A stretch of 64,000 bases of DNA from contig DOTD01000092.1 of assembly GCA_003513005.1 (NCBI GenBank), forward strand, positions 31,564-95,563, read 5' to 3'. Under the pieces are notes generated by a model. It was not told where the DNA came from. It saw only the letters and a list, made by a program, of their open reading frames with translations, and did not search any database. The translations under genes were made by a program, and so were the position numbers. The stretch is from Desulfotomaculum sp. (GTDB taxonomy: Bacteria > Bacillota > Desulfotomaculia > Desulfotomaculales > Nap2-2B). Of this stretch, positions 18,141 to 27,975 are shown in pieces (within the stretch, counting starts at the first letter, position 1; each line of letters opens with the position of its first letter).

Positions 18141-18728
18141 TTGAAGGAAGTGTTGCCCCTGAAAATAAAGATTGGAAACAAGAACGTACTGTATCCAATG
18201 CCTGTGACCGTCGTGGGAGCTATGGTCAACGGCAGGCCGAATTTCATAGCTATTGCGCATGTTGGAATATTAACAAGGCATCAGCCTCATCTTATTTCGT
18301 TGAGCATGAGCAAGATGCATTACACCAATGCCGGGATAAAAGAAACAAAGACATTTAGTATAAACCTGATGTCAGTGGAGAATATGGTTCCTGCCGATTA
18401 TGTGGGTACTTTTTCAGGTAAAGCAGTTGACAAATCTCAAGTATTCGAGGTCTTCTACGGCGAGCTCAAGACGGCTCCAATTATTGCCGGGTGCCCTTTG
18501 TCTATGGAGTGCAAGCTTTATGATGTTTACGAACTGCCGCAATTTGATGTTTTCATTGGCGAAATAGTTGAAACATATGCCGATAAAAATGTGCTGACAG
18601 ACGGAAAAGTCGATCTTTCAAAAGTAAATCCTTTATTATTTGATATGACCGGTATCCAATACTGGTCAATTGGCAAAGCAGCCGGCAAGTGCTGGAATAT
18701 AGGCAGGCAATATGGTAAATCAGAATAA
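18141..18728 (+). CDS. Flavin reductase-like protein (flavoredoxin)
   Basis: A 195-residue FMN-binding split-barrel protein of the flavin reductase/flavoredoxin family. PMPVTVVGA near 20, the strand NFIAIAHVG and the SMSKMHYTN region are typical of anaerobe flavoredoxins that shuttle electrons with ferredoxin or reduce flavin. The start is uncertain: TTG 18141 fits homologue length, but GTG 18150 or TTG 18153 are possible. It converges on the bam operon and is separated from it by two opposing terminators. Confidence 0.82.
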   Translation: MKEVLPLKIKIGNKNVLYPMPVTVVGAMVNGRPNFIAIAHVGILTRHQPHLISLSMSKMHYTNAGIKETKTFSINLMSVENMVPADYVGTFSGKAVDKSQVFEVFYGELKTAPIIAGCPLSMECKLYDVYELPQFDVFIGEIVETYADKNVLTDGKVDLSKVNPLLFDMTGIQYWSIGKAAGKCWNIGRQYGKSE

Positions 18729-18772
18729 ATTGTATAGTATCAGATAGCCTATACGAAGTCACAGCGTTTTTC

Positions 18773-18804
18773 GAGCCCTTGAGCCTGAGGTGCTCTATTT
18801 TTTT
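18773..18804 (+). terminator. Rho-independent terminator after flavoredoxin gene
   Basis: GAGC/GCTC with further pairs inside (18773-18795), then a run of seven T from 18798. Confidence 0.6.
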
Positions 18805-18818
18805 GCCCTTGTCGTCCC

Positions 18819-18850
18819 AAAAAGCAGCGGCCCGGTATTCCCAGGCCGCT
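18819..18850 (-). terminator. Rho-independent terminator of the bam operon
   Basis: Read on the minus strand, AGCGGCC (18850-18844) pairs with GGCCGCT (18832-18826). It is followed by a T run (18823-18819). It lies about 75 bp past bamI. Confidence 0.75.
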
Positions 18851-18923
18851 TTATAATCAGTATTATGAATTTGACAACAGAAAAACTATCCGTTATTTGT
18901 CCATTTTTTTTAAATCTTGATCC

Positions 18924-19541
18924 CTATTTCCCCTGCACATTAGCGTCATAATCAAGCGAGGGGAATGACATCGCCCTGGCTAAAACGAAAGCCGCCTGAA
19001 GAGCTTCTGTCGGGCAAAGCGGGAAGCATTCCTTGCAATCCCAGCATACCTTGGAAGCTATCTCCGGAATAAAACTGATCTCCCGTTTTGTCCCTCTGTT
19101 GATAAAGCCGATGGCGAACTCCTTTTTAATCTCGGCGCAGTACCTGACACAAAGGCCGCAGTGAATGCAGAATGACGGTTCTTTTTCGAAACGGTTCCTG
19201 TCCGCCCCGTACTCTTTGGCCAAATCCACCAGTTCAAACGCGTCCGGAGCATGAGCCAGCAGCAGTTCGATGATTGTTTTACGGATCCTGTCTATCTTCT
19301 CGGACCTGGTTTTGACGACCAGATTATTCTCTACCGGGTAAACGCAGGAAACAACCAGCCTCCACCAGCCGCGCTGTTCTATTTCTACTACACAGAGACG
19401 GCAGGCCCCATAAGGCTCCATCCTCTCGTCATAACACAAGGTGGGAATATGTATCCCGGCGCTTCTTGCCGCTTCCAGGACAGTCATATCTTTTTTGGCC
19501 TTTACTTCTTTTCCGTCAATCGTTAAGACTATATCACTCAT
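18924..19541 (-). CDS. bamI: BamI-like NuoG-type iron-sulfur subunit
   Basis: A 205-residue protein. An N-terminal [2Fe-2S] plant-type ferredoxin domain (CYDERMEPYGACRLCVVE) resembles the start of NuoG and NADH-linked hydrogenases. A His/Cys-type segment and [4Fe-4S] motifs follow (CIHCGLCVRYC near 124, CWDCKECFPLCP near 171). There is no molybdopterin or hydrogenase domain, so it is an electron relay only. ATG at 19541 is chosen over a TTG at 19574 because of the upstream GGGGGC and the 8-bp overlap with bamH. Last gene of the complex; with BamG and BamH it forms the NADH-handling module. Confidence 0.8.
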   Translation of the reverse strand: MSDIVLTIDGKEVKAKKDMTVLEAARSAGIHIPTLCYDERMEPYGACRLCVVEIEQRGWWRLVVSCVYPVENNLVVKTRSEKIDRIRKTIIELLLAHAPDAFELVDLAKEYGADRNRFEKEPSFCIHCGLCVRYCAEIKKEFAIGFINRGTKREISFIPEIASKVCWDCKECFPLCPTEALQAAFVLARAMSFPSLDYDANVQGK

Positions 19542-21474
19542 TTTCCGCTGCCCCCTTTCCTTTGCCCCGGACAATAACTCTTTGCTCTTCAGGGATAGGA
19601 GGCGGAACGGGCTCGCCGGAAATCTTCTTCACAGCGCGGAAACGGGGGGGGCAAACCTCAAAGCAGGTTCCGCACTTTGTGCATTTCTCCTGGTCAACTA
19701 CATGAATCATGTTCTTGCCGCCGATAATGGCGCCTGTCGGGCATTTCCTGGCGCAAACCATACAGGCCTGGCAAAGGGCCGGGTCAATATGAAAGGCAAT
19801 TAACTCTTTACAGGTCATGGCGGGGCACCGCTTCTCGTAAACGTGCGCCTCATACTCATCCCTGAAGTATTTCAGCGTGCTTAAGAACGGGTTCGGGGCG
19901 CTTTTTCCTAAAGCGCAAAGGGCGGCTTCAACGGCTGTTTCAGCCAACTCTTCCAGAAGCTCTATGTCGCCCTCTTTTCCTTTTCCTTTGGTGATGTTGG
20001 TGAGGGTCTTGAGCATCTGTCTGATTCCTTCACGGCAGGGAACACACTTACCGCACGATTCATCGGTAAGGAATTCCAGGAAGTACCTGGCGACATCGAC
20101 CATGCAGGTCTCGTCGTCCATGACGATCATTCCGCCGGAACCCATCATCGAACCGACTTTGGTAAGTTCGTCAAAACCGACTTCCAGATCCAGCATGCTC
20201 TCAGGGATACATCCGCCGGACGGCCCTCCGGTCTGAATCGCTTTAAACTTCTTGCCTCCGGGGATTCCTCCGCCGATCTTAAAAACAATATCTCTTAAGG
20301 TAACACCCATGGGCACTTCCACAAGGCCGGTATTATTGATTTTGCCGACCAGGGAGAAAATCTTCGTGCCCTTGCTGGTTGCGGTTCCGTATTGAGTAAA
20401 CCAGTCAGCGCCCTTGTTGATAATCAGCGGCACATTGGCCCAGGTCTCCACATTGTTCAATACGCTGGGTTTTTGCCATAGCCCCTTAATATTGGAACGG
20501 ACATACTTCGGTCTGGGTTCTCCGGGCCGCCCTTCCAGGGCTGTCATCAAGGCTGTGGACTCGCCGCAGACAAAAGCGCCGGCCCCCATATGGACTTTAA
20601 CCTTGAAATTAAAGTTCGTGCCAAGGATATTATCCCCTAAAAGGCCATACTCCTCTGCCTGCCTGATGGCAAGATTCACATTTTCTACCGCCAGCGGGTA
20701 CTCCTGCCGGCAGTAAATATAGCCTTCAGAAGCGCCGACAGCATAGGCCCCGATAGCCAGCCCCTCAAGCACTGAATGAGGGTTCCCTTCAAGAACGGCC
20801 CGATCCATAAATGCTCCGGGATCACCTTCATCAGCGTTGACTATTACATACCTGATATCGCTGGGGGCTTTACTGGATCCTTCCCATTTGCTCCCGGTCG
20901 GGAAACCAGCGCCTCCCCTTCCTCTCAGTCCCGATTTTTTGACTTCTTCCAAGACGTCCTTTTCGCTCATCTGGAATAAAGACTTGGATAGGGCGGCGTA
21001 ACCGCCAATGGCAAGGTAGTCTTCGATGCTCTTGAAATCGATTTTAATGTTGTTGCCGAGTATGATTCTCTCCTGATTTTTATAAAAGGGGATATCATAC
21101 TCATGAACTGCCTTCTCATTTGTTGCCGCGTCGGTAAAGAGCAGGCGTTCGACGACCGTCTTTTCTTTTATGGAACTGACAATTTCGGGAACGTCTCCGG
21201 GCTGCACCTGGACATAACATATTTCGTCAGGATAGATGACTAAAATAGGACCTCTTTCACAAAATCCCGGGCAGCCGGTTCCCTTGGTGTCTATTTCGGC
21301 CTCCAAGCCCCGTTTGACAATCTCTTCTTTAAAGGCTGCTATTACTTCACTTGCGCCGGAAGCGACACAACCGGCGCCGGCGCATATTGAAATGCAAGGT
21401 TTATTTGGATCCCTTGCTGACAATATGGCCGCTCTTACTTCTTCCAATTCAGCGGACGAATTTATACGAGCCAT
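19534..21474 (-). CDS. bamH: BamH-like NuoF-type NADH:acceptor oxidoreductase subunit
   Basis: A 646-residue protein. Residues about 25-110 form a thioredoxin-like [2Fe-2S] domain (CAGAGCV, GTGCPGFC). The NuoF core follows with the GRGGAGFPTG nucleotide/FMN loop near 184, an SLBB region and a [4Fe-4S] site (ESCGKCVPCREG near 470). Two C-terminal [4Fe-4S] ferredoxin motifs lie at about 560-620. It binds NADH and FMN and exchanges electrons with the BamG/BamI relays. HndC/HydB of bifurcating hydrogenases have the same layout. Here the context of bamB-G argues for the benzoyl-CoA reductase complex. Start ATG at 21474 has AGGGTG upstream. Confidence 0.85.
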   Translation of the reverse strand: MARINSSAELEEVRAAILSARDPNKPCISICAGAGCVASGASEVIAAFKEEIVKRGLEAEIDTKGTGCPGFCERGPILVIYPDEICYVQVQPGDVPEIVSSIKEKTVVERLLFTDAATNEKAVHEYDIPFYKNQERIILGNNIKIDFKSIEDYLAIGGYAALSKSLFQMSEKDVLEEVKKSGLRGRGGAGFPTGSKWEGSSKAPSDIRYVIVNADEGDPGAFMDRAVLEGNPHSVLEGLAIGAYAVGASEGYIYCRQEYPLAVENVNLAIRQAEEYGLLGDNILGTNFNFKVKVHMGAGAFVCGESTALMTALEGRPGEPRPKYVRSNIKGLWQKPSVLNNVETWANVPLIINKGADWFTQYGTATSKGTKIFSLVGKINNTGLVEVPMGVTLRDIVFKIGGGIPGGKKFKAIQTGGPSGGCIPESMLDLEVGFDELTKVGSMMGSGGMIVMDDETCMVDVARYFLEFLTDESCGKCVPCREGIRQMLKTLTNITKGKGKEGDIELLEELAETAVEAALCALGKSAPNPFLSTLKYFRDEYEAHVYEKRCPAMTCKELIAFHIDPALCQACMVCARKCPTGAIIGGKNMIHVVDQEKCTKCGTCFEVCPPRFRAVKKISGEPVPPPIPEEQRVIVRGKGKGAAENE

Positions 21475-21483
21475 AATTTCACC

Positions 21484-21936
21484 CTAATCATAATTTTTTA
21501 GCGCGTCTGCTATCTTGGCAGGCGCCATTTTGCCGTAGACCTTACCGTCGACTTCCATCACCGGCCCTAATGCGCAGCAACCAAGACAGTTAACGGTTTC
21601 CAGACTGAACTTCAAATCCAGGTCTGTTTCGCCGGGGTTAAGTCCGGTTATGTCCTGTACGGTGTCGAGAATACGCGATGCGCCACGGACATGACAGGCA
21701 GTACCCAGACAAATGTGAACCCCGTGGCGCCCTTTGGGAACTACGCTGAAAGCTTTGTAGAAGGTAGCTATATGCTGTATCCTGGTTAAAGGAACCTGCA
21801 ATCTCTCGGCTACTCTGTCCAACGCTTCTTTGGGAAGCCAGTTGTTTGCGCCCTGAATGTCCAGTAGAACTTGAATTAGGGAACTGGCCTCACAATTATG
21901 TTTATCAATAATTTGATCTACTTTATCCATATCCAT
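21484..21936 (-). CDS. bamG: BamG-like NuoE-type [2Fe-2S] subunit
   Basis: A 150-residue thioredoxin-like ferredoxin of the NuoE/24-kDa family. A helical N-terminal domain (NWLPKEALDRVAERL, HIATFYKAF) is followed by the four cluster ligands in CLGTAC and CLGCC. It passes electrons between the BamH flavin and the rest of the complex. It lies 9 bp upstream of bamH and 51 bp after bamF on the same strand. Confidence 0.85.
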   Translation of the reverse strand: MDMDKVDQIIDKHNCEASSLIQVLLDIQGANNWLPKEALDRVAERLQVPLTRIQHIATFYKAFSVVPKGRHGVHICLGTACHVRGASRILDTVQDITGLNPGETDLDLKFSLETVNCLGCCALGPVMEVDGKVYGKMAPAKIADALKNYD

Positions 21937-21987
21937 AGCCTGTCTGAATCTCCTTTTTTCCCTTTAATTCTCCGCCTGCTCTTCGCC

Positions 21988-22752
21988 TTAAGCCAGCGCG
22001 TACCGCTTCAGGCCTTCGTCATACCTGACAAACTTTTGCCTTGACGAACTGATCAGGTGCCTTGACACTTCAGACGGGGTCAGGCCTAACGCCTTGGCGA
22101 TCTCCGGGGTTGTAAGGGGCTGCTGCCGCAGGAGAGCGACGATCTGGCCCACTGCCAATTTATCCGCAATTGTTTCCTTAAATAGCCCTTTAAACTCGTC
22201 ACTGGCGAAGAATTCATTACATTCTTCTTCTGTCTTGAACGGCCCCCTGAGCCTCTCTCTTTCCACCAGCCTGATGTAGGGTATCAGGTTTGTAACTGCT
22301 TCAAGTTTAGCTTTTAAAGCGCTTGCGTCCATTCCTTCTCCTTTGCCAAGAGGCCCCAGTTCCTTTATCTTCTTGACAAATTCATTGACGCCTTCAACAT
22401 AAACATTCGCTTCGCTGCCGGACATGAACTTGAGCTTTAACCTTTCCGGATTCAGCCCTACATGCTTCAGCAGCGCTCTTGTTATATTCACCATGCTCAG
22501 CGCATGGAAGTTACCATGAGTAATGTAGTTACATTCATTCAGATGGCAGCCACCCATAAACACCCCGTCCGCTCCTCTTGAGAAAGCCCGGAGTACAAAC
22601 GACATGTCGACTCTACCGGAACACATGACGCGAACGAGTCTCATTTCAGATGTGTATTGTAGTCTGGAAACTCCAGCCAAATCAGCGGCGCCGTAGGCTC
22701 ACCAGTGGCATACAAAGCCTATAAGCTTTGGTTTAAACTTTTCTGTACTCAT
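21988..22752 (-). CDS. bamF: BamF-like MvhD-family selenoprotein with C-terminal winged-helix-like tail
   Basis: The gene must be read through an in-frame TGA at 22701-22699 (residue 18). The start is ATG 22752 behind a perfect GGAGGTG, giving FVCHW-U-AYGAADLAG, where MvhD proteins have a CxWC motif; U is selenocysteine. The rest continues with LQYTSEMRLVRVMCSGRVD and GCHLNEC, the [2Fe-2S] ligands of the hydrogenase delta-subunit family. Residues about 185-254 form an extra helix-turn-helix-like tail (LTTPEIAKALGLTPSEVSRHL). MvhD links HdrA-type flavin bifurcation to the electron donor; here it would join BamE to BamGHI. Annotating from the first in-frame Met after the TGA would lose the first 24 residues. 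Confidence 0.88.
22664..22698 (-). promoter_or_regulatory. bSECIS-like hairpin for bamF selenocysteine
   Basis: Starting 23 nt after the UGA, CUGGA pairs with UCCAG around a GUU loop (22676-22664). Distance, stem length and a G-U in the loop fit bacterial SECIS elements, which bind SelB. Confidence 0.65.
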
Positions 22753-22795
22753 TCGTTCTCACCTCCTTAATCCCGCCTATTAGTTCAATAATATC

Positions 22796-25700
22796 TTACA
22801 GATTTACAACCTTTGCTTCTTCACCTTCTGCTTCGATCTCTTCCTCAGCCTCGGGAAACAGCGCGTCAATTTCGCTTAAGATCTCTTGATCATTAAAGTG
22901 CTTGAGCATAATCGCATTTGTCGCGCACTTTGTGTTGCACAGGCCGTCTCCTTTACACAGGACAGGATTTACTCTTGCCTTCCTGCCTGTCGGCGTCTCA
23001 TAAAAATCTATGGCGCCGTAAGTACATGCTGTGATACACGCCCCGCACGAAATACACCTGTTCTCGTCCACCTCGCAGACGGACCCGGAAGCGGTGACCG
23101 TATCACGTGATAGAAGCGTCAAAGCCCTGCCTGCAGCTCCGTAAGACTGGTTAATCGTTTCCTGGATAAACTTGGGATAGTGAGTTATCCCGCAAAGGTA
23201 AACGCCGTCTGTACCGAACTCTACAGGTCTTAATTTGACATGGGCTTCTTTGAAGAAGCCGTCCGGGCTTAAAACCACCTTGAATAACCCGGCTATTTCC
23301 TTGGTTGCTTCCGAGGGAAGAACTGCGGCAGCCAGAGCAATTATATCAGCGTCCAGTTCAAGTTTCTTATCTAAAACATAATCTGTCACCGTAACCCTTA
23401 AGATGCTCTTGCCGCCTTCTTTGGCCGGTTCAATCTCGGGTGGATCCTGCGGCTCATAGCGGATGAACCTTACATTTTTACTTGCCGCTCCCCTGTAATA
23501 GTCCTCTTTAAACCCGTACGTCCTCATATCCCGGAAGAGGATGTATATATCCACATCGGGGTTTTTCTCTTTCAGATTCAAGGCGTTCTTTATCGACTGG
23601 CTGCAGCAGATCCTGCTGCAGTAATTTCTGTCTTCATTTCTGCAGCCCACGCACTGGATCATCACAAGACTCTCGGCGTTGACAACCTTTTCGTCTTCCT
23701 GGAAGATTTTCTCCTCCAACTCGAGGTTGGTCATTACCCTATCATCTTCCCCGTAAAGGTATTCGGTAGGCGTGTATAAATCAGCGCCTATTGCGATGAC
23801 GGCTGCGCCGTGTTTTATTTCCGTAAGCCCTCTGCCGGACTGCACCCTGGTTACGAAATTACCCACATAACCAGAAGCCTCCGTGATTGCAGCATTTTCA
23901 TACACATGGATTAAAGGGTGCTGGTATACTTGCTTGATCAAATCACTCAAATAAGCCTGAACATCCAGCCCCTCCAGGGTGGAATGCAGCCTGCGCGCTA
24001 TTCCTCCAAGCTGGGCATCCTTTTCCAGAAGGTAAACATCATGCCCCTGATTGGCTATGGACAAAGAGCAGGTCATACCGGCTATGCCTCCGCCGACTAC
24101 CAGCGCATTTTTATTTACCGGCAGTTCAAATTCCTGCAGGGGCTCTAAGAGACAGGCCCGGGCTACTTTCATCCGGACTATGTCCTTGGCCTTCTGGGTG
24201 GCTTCTTCTTTTTCCTTGGCATGGACCCAGGAGTTATGCTCCCGGATATTGGCCATTTCGTAGTAATACTGGTTAATTCCCGCCTCTCGCAGTGTATCCC
24301 GGAATAACGGCTCAAGGGTTCTGGGAGAACAGGCGGCGACAACCACACGGTTAAGCCCTTTTTCCTTGGCTATGTCCGTTATTTCCTTGGCGGAATTGGT
24401 AGCGCAGGAGAACAGATGCTCCTGGGCGTAAACTACATTAGGCAGGGTTAAGGCATATTCAACCACGGAAGGAACATTGACTATCCTTCCGATGTTGGCT
24501 CCGCAGTGGCAAACAAAAACTCCTACCCTCGGCTCTTCCTGGGAAACATTCCGTTCATCCGGATAAATCCTCTCTTTGGACAGGTGTCCCCGTCTGTAGT
24601 CAAGGAGTTCACCGACCTGCGAACCTGCCCCGCTGGCGCTAAAGACTGACTCGGGGATATCCAGGGGACCCTGGAAAGCTCCGCTGATAAATATTCCAGG
24701 TTGGTCTGTAATCATCGGATTAGTCGGATCGAGCTTGCAAAAACCGTGAGACTCAAGCTCGATGCCGTATTTGCTTGCAATACCCTCTGCATTCTTAGGA
24801 GGATTCAAGCCGACCGATAAAACGACCATATCGAATTCTTCCTCTTTAACACCCTCGTCAGTTGTGGAATACCGTATGGTAACATTCTTGGTTACCGGGT
24901 CTTCCCTTACTATTGTTGTGTAGCTCCTGATAAACCTCATCTTGGAAAGGGCTGCTGTCCTGTCGTAGAAGCGCTCAAAATCCTTCCCGTAGGAGCGGAC
25001 ATCGTTATGGAAGATCACGCAATCACAATCCGCATCGTGATCTTTTGTGATAATCACCTGTTTTTGAGCATATGTGCAGCATACCGCCGAACAATAGCTG
25101 TTGCCGCCGGGCAGAACCTGTCTGGAACCTACGCATTGAATCCAGGCTATTTTATGGGGATGCTTCAAATCGGAAGCACGCAGTATCTCGCCCCCGTATG
25201 CCCCGGTAGATGACAACAACCGTTCATAGTCCATGCTGGTTACAACATTGACAAATTCTCCGTAGCGGTATTCCTCTCTCAGCCTGGGATCATACGGTTC
25301 AAAACCGGTAGAAAGAATGATCGCTCCTACATTAATCTCTTTCTTCTCAGGCTTCTGACTTAAGTCTATGGCATTGTTCTGGCATACTCCCTCGCATATA
25401 CGGCATTTGTTCTCTTTAAGGTAAAGACAGTTCTCGTCGATATATGCGACAAGCGGAATTGCCTGGGGGAAGTAAACATGGACGGCCTTATTCTTGGATA
25501 TATCCTGATTGAATTCATCAGGGTATATAACCGGGCAGTACTCCACGCAGGTAGTACAACCCGTACATTTATCTTCTAAAATATACCTGGGTTTTCTAAT
25601 TAATGTTGCCTTAAAATCTCCTACTTCCCCTTCTATGCTGTCAACTTCCGTATAGGTTAGAACTTCTATATTTGGATGCCGGCCGACCTCGACCAGTTTT

Positions 25701-25930
25701 GGCGCGAGTATTCACATGGAGCAGTCGTTGGTCGGAAAGGTCTTGTCAAGCTGAGCCATGTGGCCGCCAATACTGGGGGCCTTCTCAACAAGGTAAACCT
25801 TAAAACCAGCGGCGGCAAGATCAAGTGATGCTTGAATGCCGCTGATTCCGCCACCAACAACCATTACGTCTCCAAATTCTTTTTCACCGCAAAGCCGGGA
25901 AATCTGTTCTACAATTTGTTCTTTTTCCAC
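22796..25930 (-). CDS. bamE: BamE-like HdrA-family FAD/iron-sulfur selenoprotein
   Basis: Read from GTG 25930 through an in-frame TGA at 25714-25712, this is a 1044-residue HdrA-type protein. Residues 1-72 hold the first FAD-binding loop (VVGGGISG near 24) and end DCSM; the TGA (residue 73) sits where HdrA proteins have DCSMC, and the homology continues as ILAPKLVEVGRHPN. A [4Fe-4S] motif (CTGCTTCVEYC) follows near 118, then a second thioredoxin-reductase-like FAD domain near 610 and two ferredoxin motifs at about 960-1015. HdrA is the flavin site of electron bifurcation. Split annotation as two ORFs would be wrong. It lies between fdhD and bamF on one transcript. Confidence 0.9.
25679..25711 (-). 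promoter_or_regulatory. bSECIS-like hairpin for bamE selenocysteine
   Basis: Sixteen nt after the UGA, CUGGUC pairs with GGCCGG (two G-U wobbles) around the loop GAGGUC (25696-25679). The loop shares AGGUC with the E. coli fdhF SECIS loop as I recall it. Confidence 0.7.
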
Positions 25931-25982
25931 TTTCCTTCCACCTCATCAGGTATTAAGTTCCCGTACGTCCGGGTAACCTTAC

Positions 25983-26777
25983 TTAATTTGTTGCACAGCC
26001 AAGTCGCTCCGGGTGGGAATACACCGACAGGCGATTTCCACGCGCATGGCCAACCAGCGTGATACCCAGTTCTTGAGCAAGTAAAACAGCGCCCCCCGTC
26101 GGCGAATGACGGGAAACAACCAACGGGACCTGCATCTTTGCCACCTTGAACAGCATTTCCGATGAAATGCGGCCGGTGCTCAATAAAATTGTATCTCTGG
26201 TCGGCAGTTCTTTGAGCAGGCATTCGCCCTGGATCTTGTCCAGTGTGTTATGCCGTCCAATATCCTCAGACACTACAAGCAGATTCTTGGTATCGGACAA
26301 AGCCGAGGCGTGCACACCGCCGCTAAACCGGTACAAATCCATCCGATCCTGAAACTGCTTTAATAGTGAAAACACTTCCTTCGGCGCAATGACCAGCTCC
26401 GATTCAACCTTTTTCCCCTCGGTCTGAAAAGCATAACCGCCGCCGCAGCCGGAAGTAAGTTTCCGTTTTTTCGGCGCTTCAAATTCGGGGTCAGCCAGCC
26501 TCACGTCGACTTCGGATTCATCGTCACACACCCGCATCATCGCCACATCTCCCATGCCCGAGATAATTCCCTCTGAGTACAGGAATCCGAGGACGAGAAA
26601 ATTGAGCTTGGTCGGAGTGCACAGGATAGTAACCAGTTCCTTCTGATTGACATAAATAGTCACTTCCCTTTCGCTGGGAACATAAACCGGAACCTTGACC
26701 CATCCCTTTTCTGAAAAGCGATCGCAGGTTACTTCCAACGCCAACTTCGCAGCCGCTATGTCAATCGCTTCCTGCAT
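25983..26777 (-). CDS. fdhD: FdhD family sulfurtransferase for Mo/W-bis-MGD enzymes
   Basis: A 264-residue FdhD protein with SGCGGG near 110, the SGGVHASAL strand near 144, SEDIGRHNTLDK near 160, LSTGRISSEM near 187 and the C-terminal VGHARGNR. FdhD moves sulfur from a cysteine desulfurase to the bis-pterin cofactor of formate dehydrogenases. Here it lies inside the bam operon, 17 bp after bamD and 52 bp before bamE, with AGGACGGAGAG as ribosome site. This suggests it matures the tungsten cofactor of BamB rather than a formate dehydrogenase; inference from position only. Confidence 0.88.
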   Translation of the reverse strand: MQEAIDIAAAKLALEVTCDRFSEKGWVKVPVYVPSEREVTIYVNQKELVTILCTPTKLNFLVLGFLYSEGIISGMGDVAMMRVCDDESEVDVRLADPEFEAPKKRKLTSGCGGGYAFQTEGKKVESELVIAPKEVFSLLKQFQDRMDLYRFSGGVHASALSDTKNLLVVSEDIGRHNTLDKIQGECLLKELPTRDTILLSTGRISSEMLFKVAKMQVPLVVSRHSPTGGAVLLAQELGITLVGHARGNRLSVYSHPERLGCATN

Positions 26778-26794
26778 GTTTGGCTCTCCGTCCT

Positions 26795-27946
26795 TTAAAT
26801 AACTTCTTGAATGACCTCTGTGATGTCTTTGATCTCGATGACTTCATCAAAATTCATAACCAGTCTGCTGTCCTCAAAATTGGTGATGCAATAGGGACAG
26901 GTGGTAACCAGAACCTCGGCGCCGATTTCGACAGCCTGTTCCAGCCTGAGGTTGACGAACCTTTCTTCCTTGGGGGTTTCCATCCAGATCCTGCCTCCGC
27001 CCATACCACAACAGAAGCTGTCTTCCCGCGTCTCGGGCATTTCGCTCAGTTCCAAGCCGGGTATTTTCTTCAGGGCCTCCCTGGGTTCGTCATATATGCC
27101 GTTATGCCGGCCCAGGTAACAAGGATCATGATAGGTAACTTTCTTTGCGAACTCTTTGCTGATCTGAATCTTTCCCTCATCAATCAGTTTAAATAAAAGC
27201 TGGGAGATATGGATGATCTCGAAGTTCACCGAAAAATCGGGATACTCGTTCTTAAACGTGTGGTAACAATGAGGGGAAGAAACGACAATTTTCTTCACAC
27301 CGTGATCAATAAAGTTTTTTATATTTTCCCTGGCCAGGCGTTTAAATAAATCCTCATTGCCTGTTTTGCGGATACTTTCTCCACAGCAACTCTCCTTTTC
27401 GCCCAGTATCCCGTAGTCTACTCCGGCTTTATTGAGTACCTTTGCCGTGGCCTGCGCTACCTTCTTTAACCGTGCGTCATAGCTCAAGTAGCAGCCGGGG
27501 AAATATAAATATTCCATCCCTTCCTCGAATGTTTTTACGGATAACCCTTTTGCCCAATCCGCCCTCGCATCACGGGGTTCGCCGAACGGGTTTCCATCCG
27601 CTTCAAGGCAGGAGCTTACACCGCGGACAGGTTTGACAGCGGTGGGGAAAACACCATATCCTGCGGCCATCCTGCGCAGGGCTTTCATATCTTCTATCTG
27701 CTTTACTTCCCTGGGACACTTCAAAGCGCATCTTCCGCAGGTAGTACAGCGCCAGATCTCTTCATTTTCGATCTCGGTCAAACCGAATGCAGCTTCCCGG
27801 ATCAGCTTGCGCATGCTGAACTGCCTGACCTTGTTCCAGGGACAAAGAGTATCGCATTTTCCGCACTGGTAGCAGAATTTAACTGCTTCTCCGCCGTAAC
27901 CTTTTATTTCATCTATAACCTCTTTGAAGGGGGCTACAGTCTCCAC
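26795..27946 (-). CDS. bamD: BamD-like HdrD/HdrB-type iron-sulfur subunit
   Basis: A 383-residue protein. Two N-terminal [4Fe-4S] motifs (CYQCGKCDTLCPW near 21, CTTCGRCALKCP near 68) precede two CCG domains, with ESCCGES near 184 and DSFCCGMGGG near 308. In HdrB/D these bind a special cluster that handles two-electron chemistry or relays. It lies between bamC and fdhD on the same strand with GTG 27946 as start and GAGG upstream. In the Bam complex it should connect BamBC with the BamE flavin. Confidence 0.86.
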   Translation of the reverse strand: METVAPFKEVIDEIKGYGGEAVKFCYQCGKCDTLCPWNKVRQFSMRKLIREAAFGLTEIENEEIWRCTTCGRCALKCPREVKQIEDMKALRRMAAGYGVFPTAVKPVRGVSSCLEADGNPFGEPRDARADWAKGLSVKTFEEGMEYLYFPGCYLSYDARLKKVAQATAKVLNKAGVDYGILGEKESCCGESIRKTGNEDLFKRLARENIKNFIDHGVKKIVVSSPHCYHTFKNEYPDFSVNFEIIHISQLLFKLIDEGKIQISKEFAKKVTYHDPCYLGRHNGIYDEPREALKKIPGLELSEMPETREDSFCCGMGGGRIWMETPKEERFVNLRLEQAVEIGAEVLVTTCPYCITNFEDSRLVMNFDEVIEIKDITEVIQEVI

Positions 27947-27975
27947 GTTTTTTCCTCTTCTTTCCCATTAAAATT

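Noticed and set aside
25712..25930. Separate 72-residue gene followed by a 916-residue gene
   Set aside because: Homology continues through the TGA; one bamE selenoprotein gene explains both.
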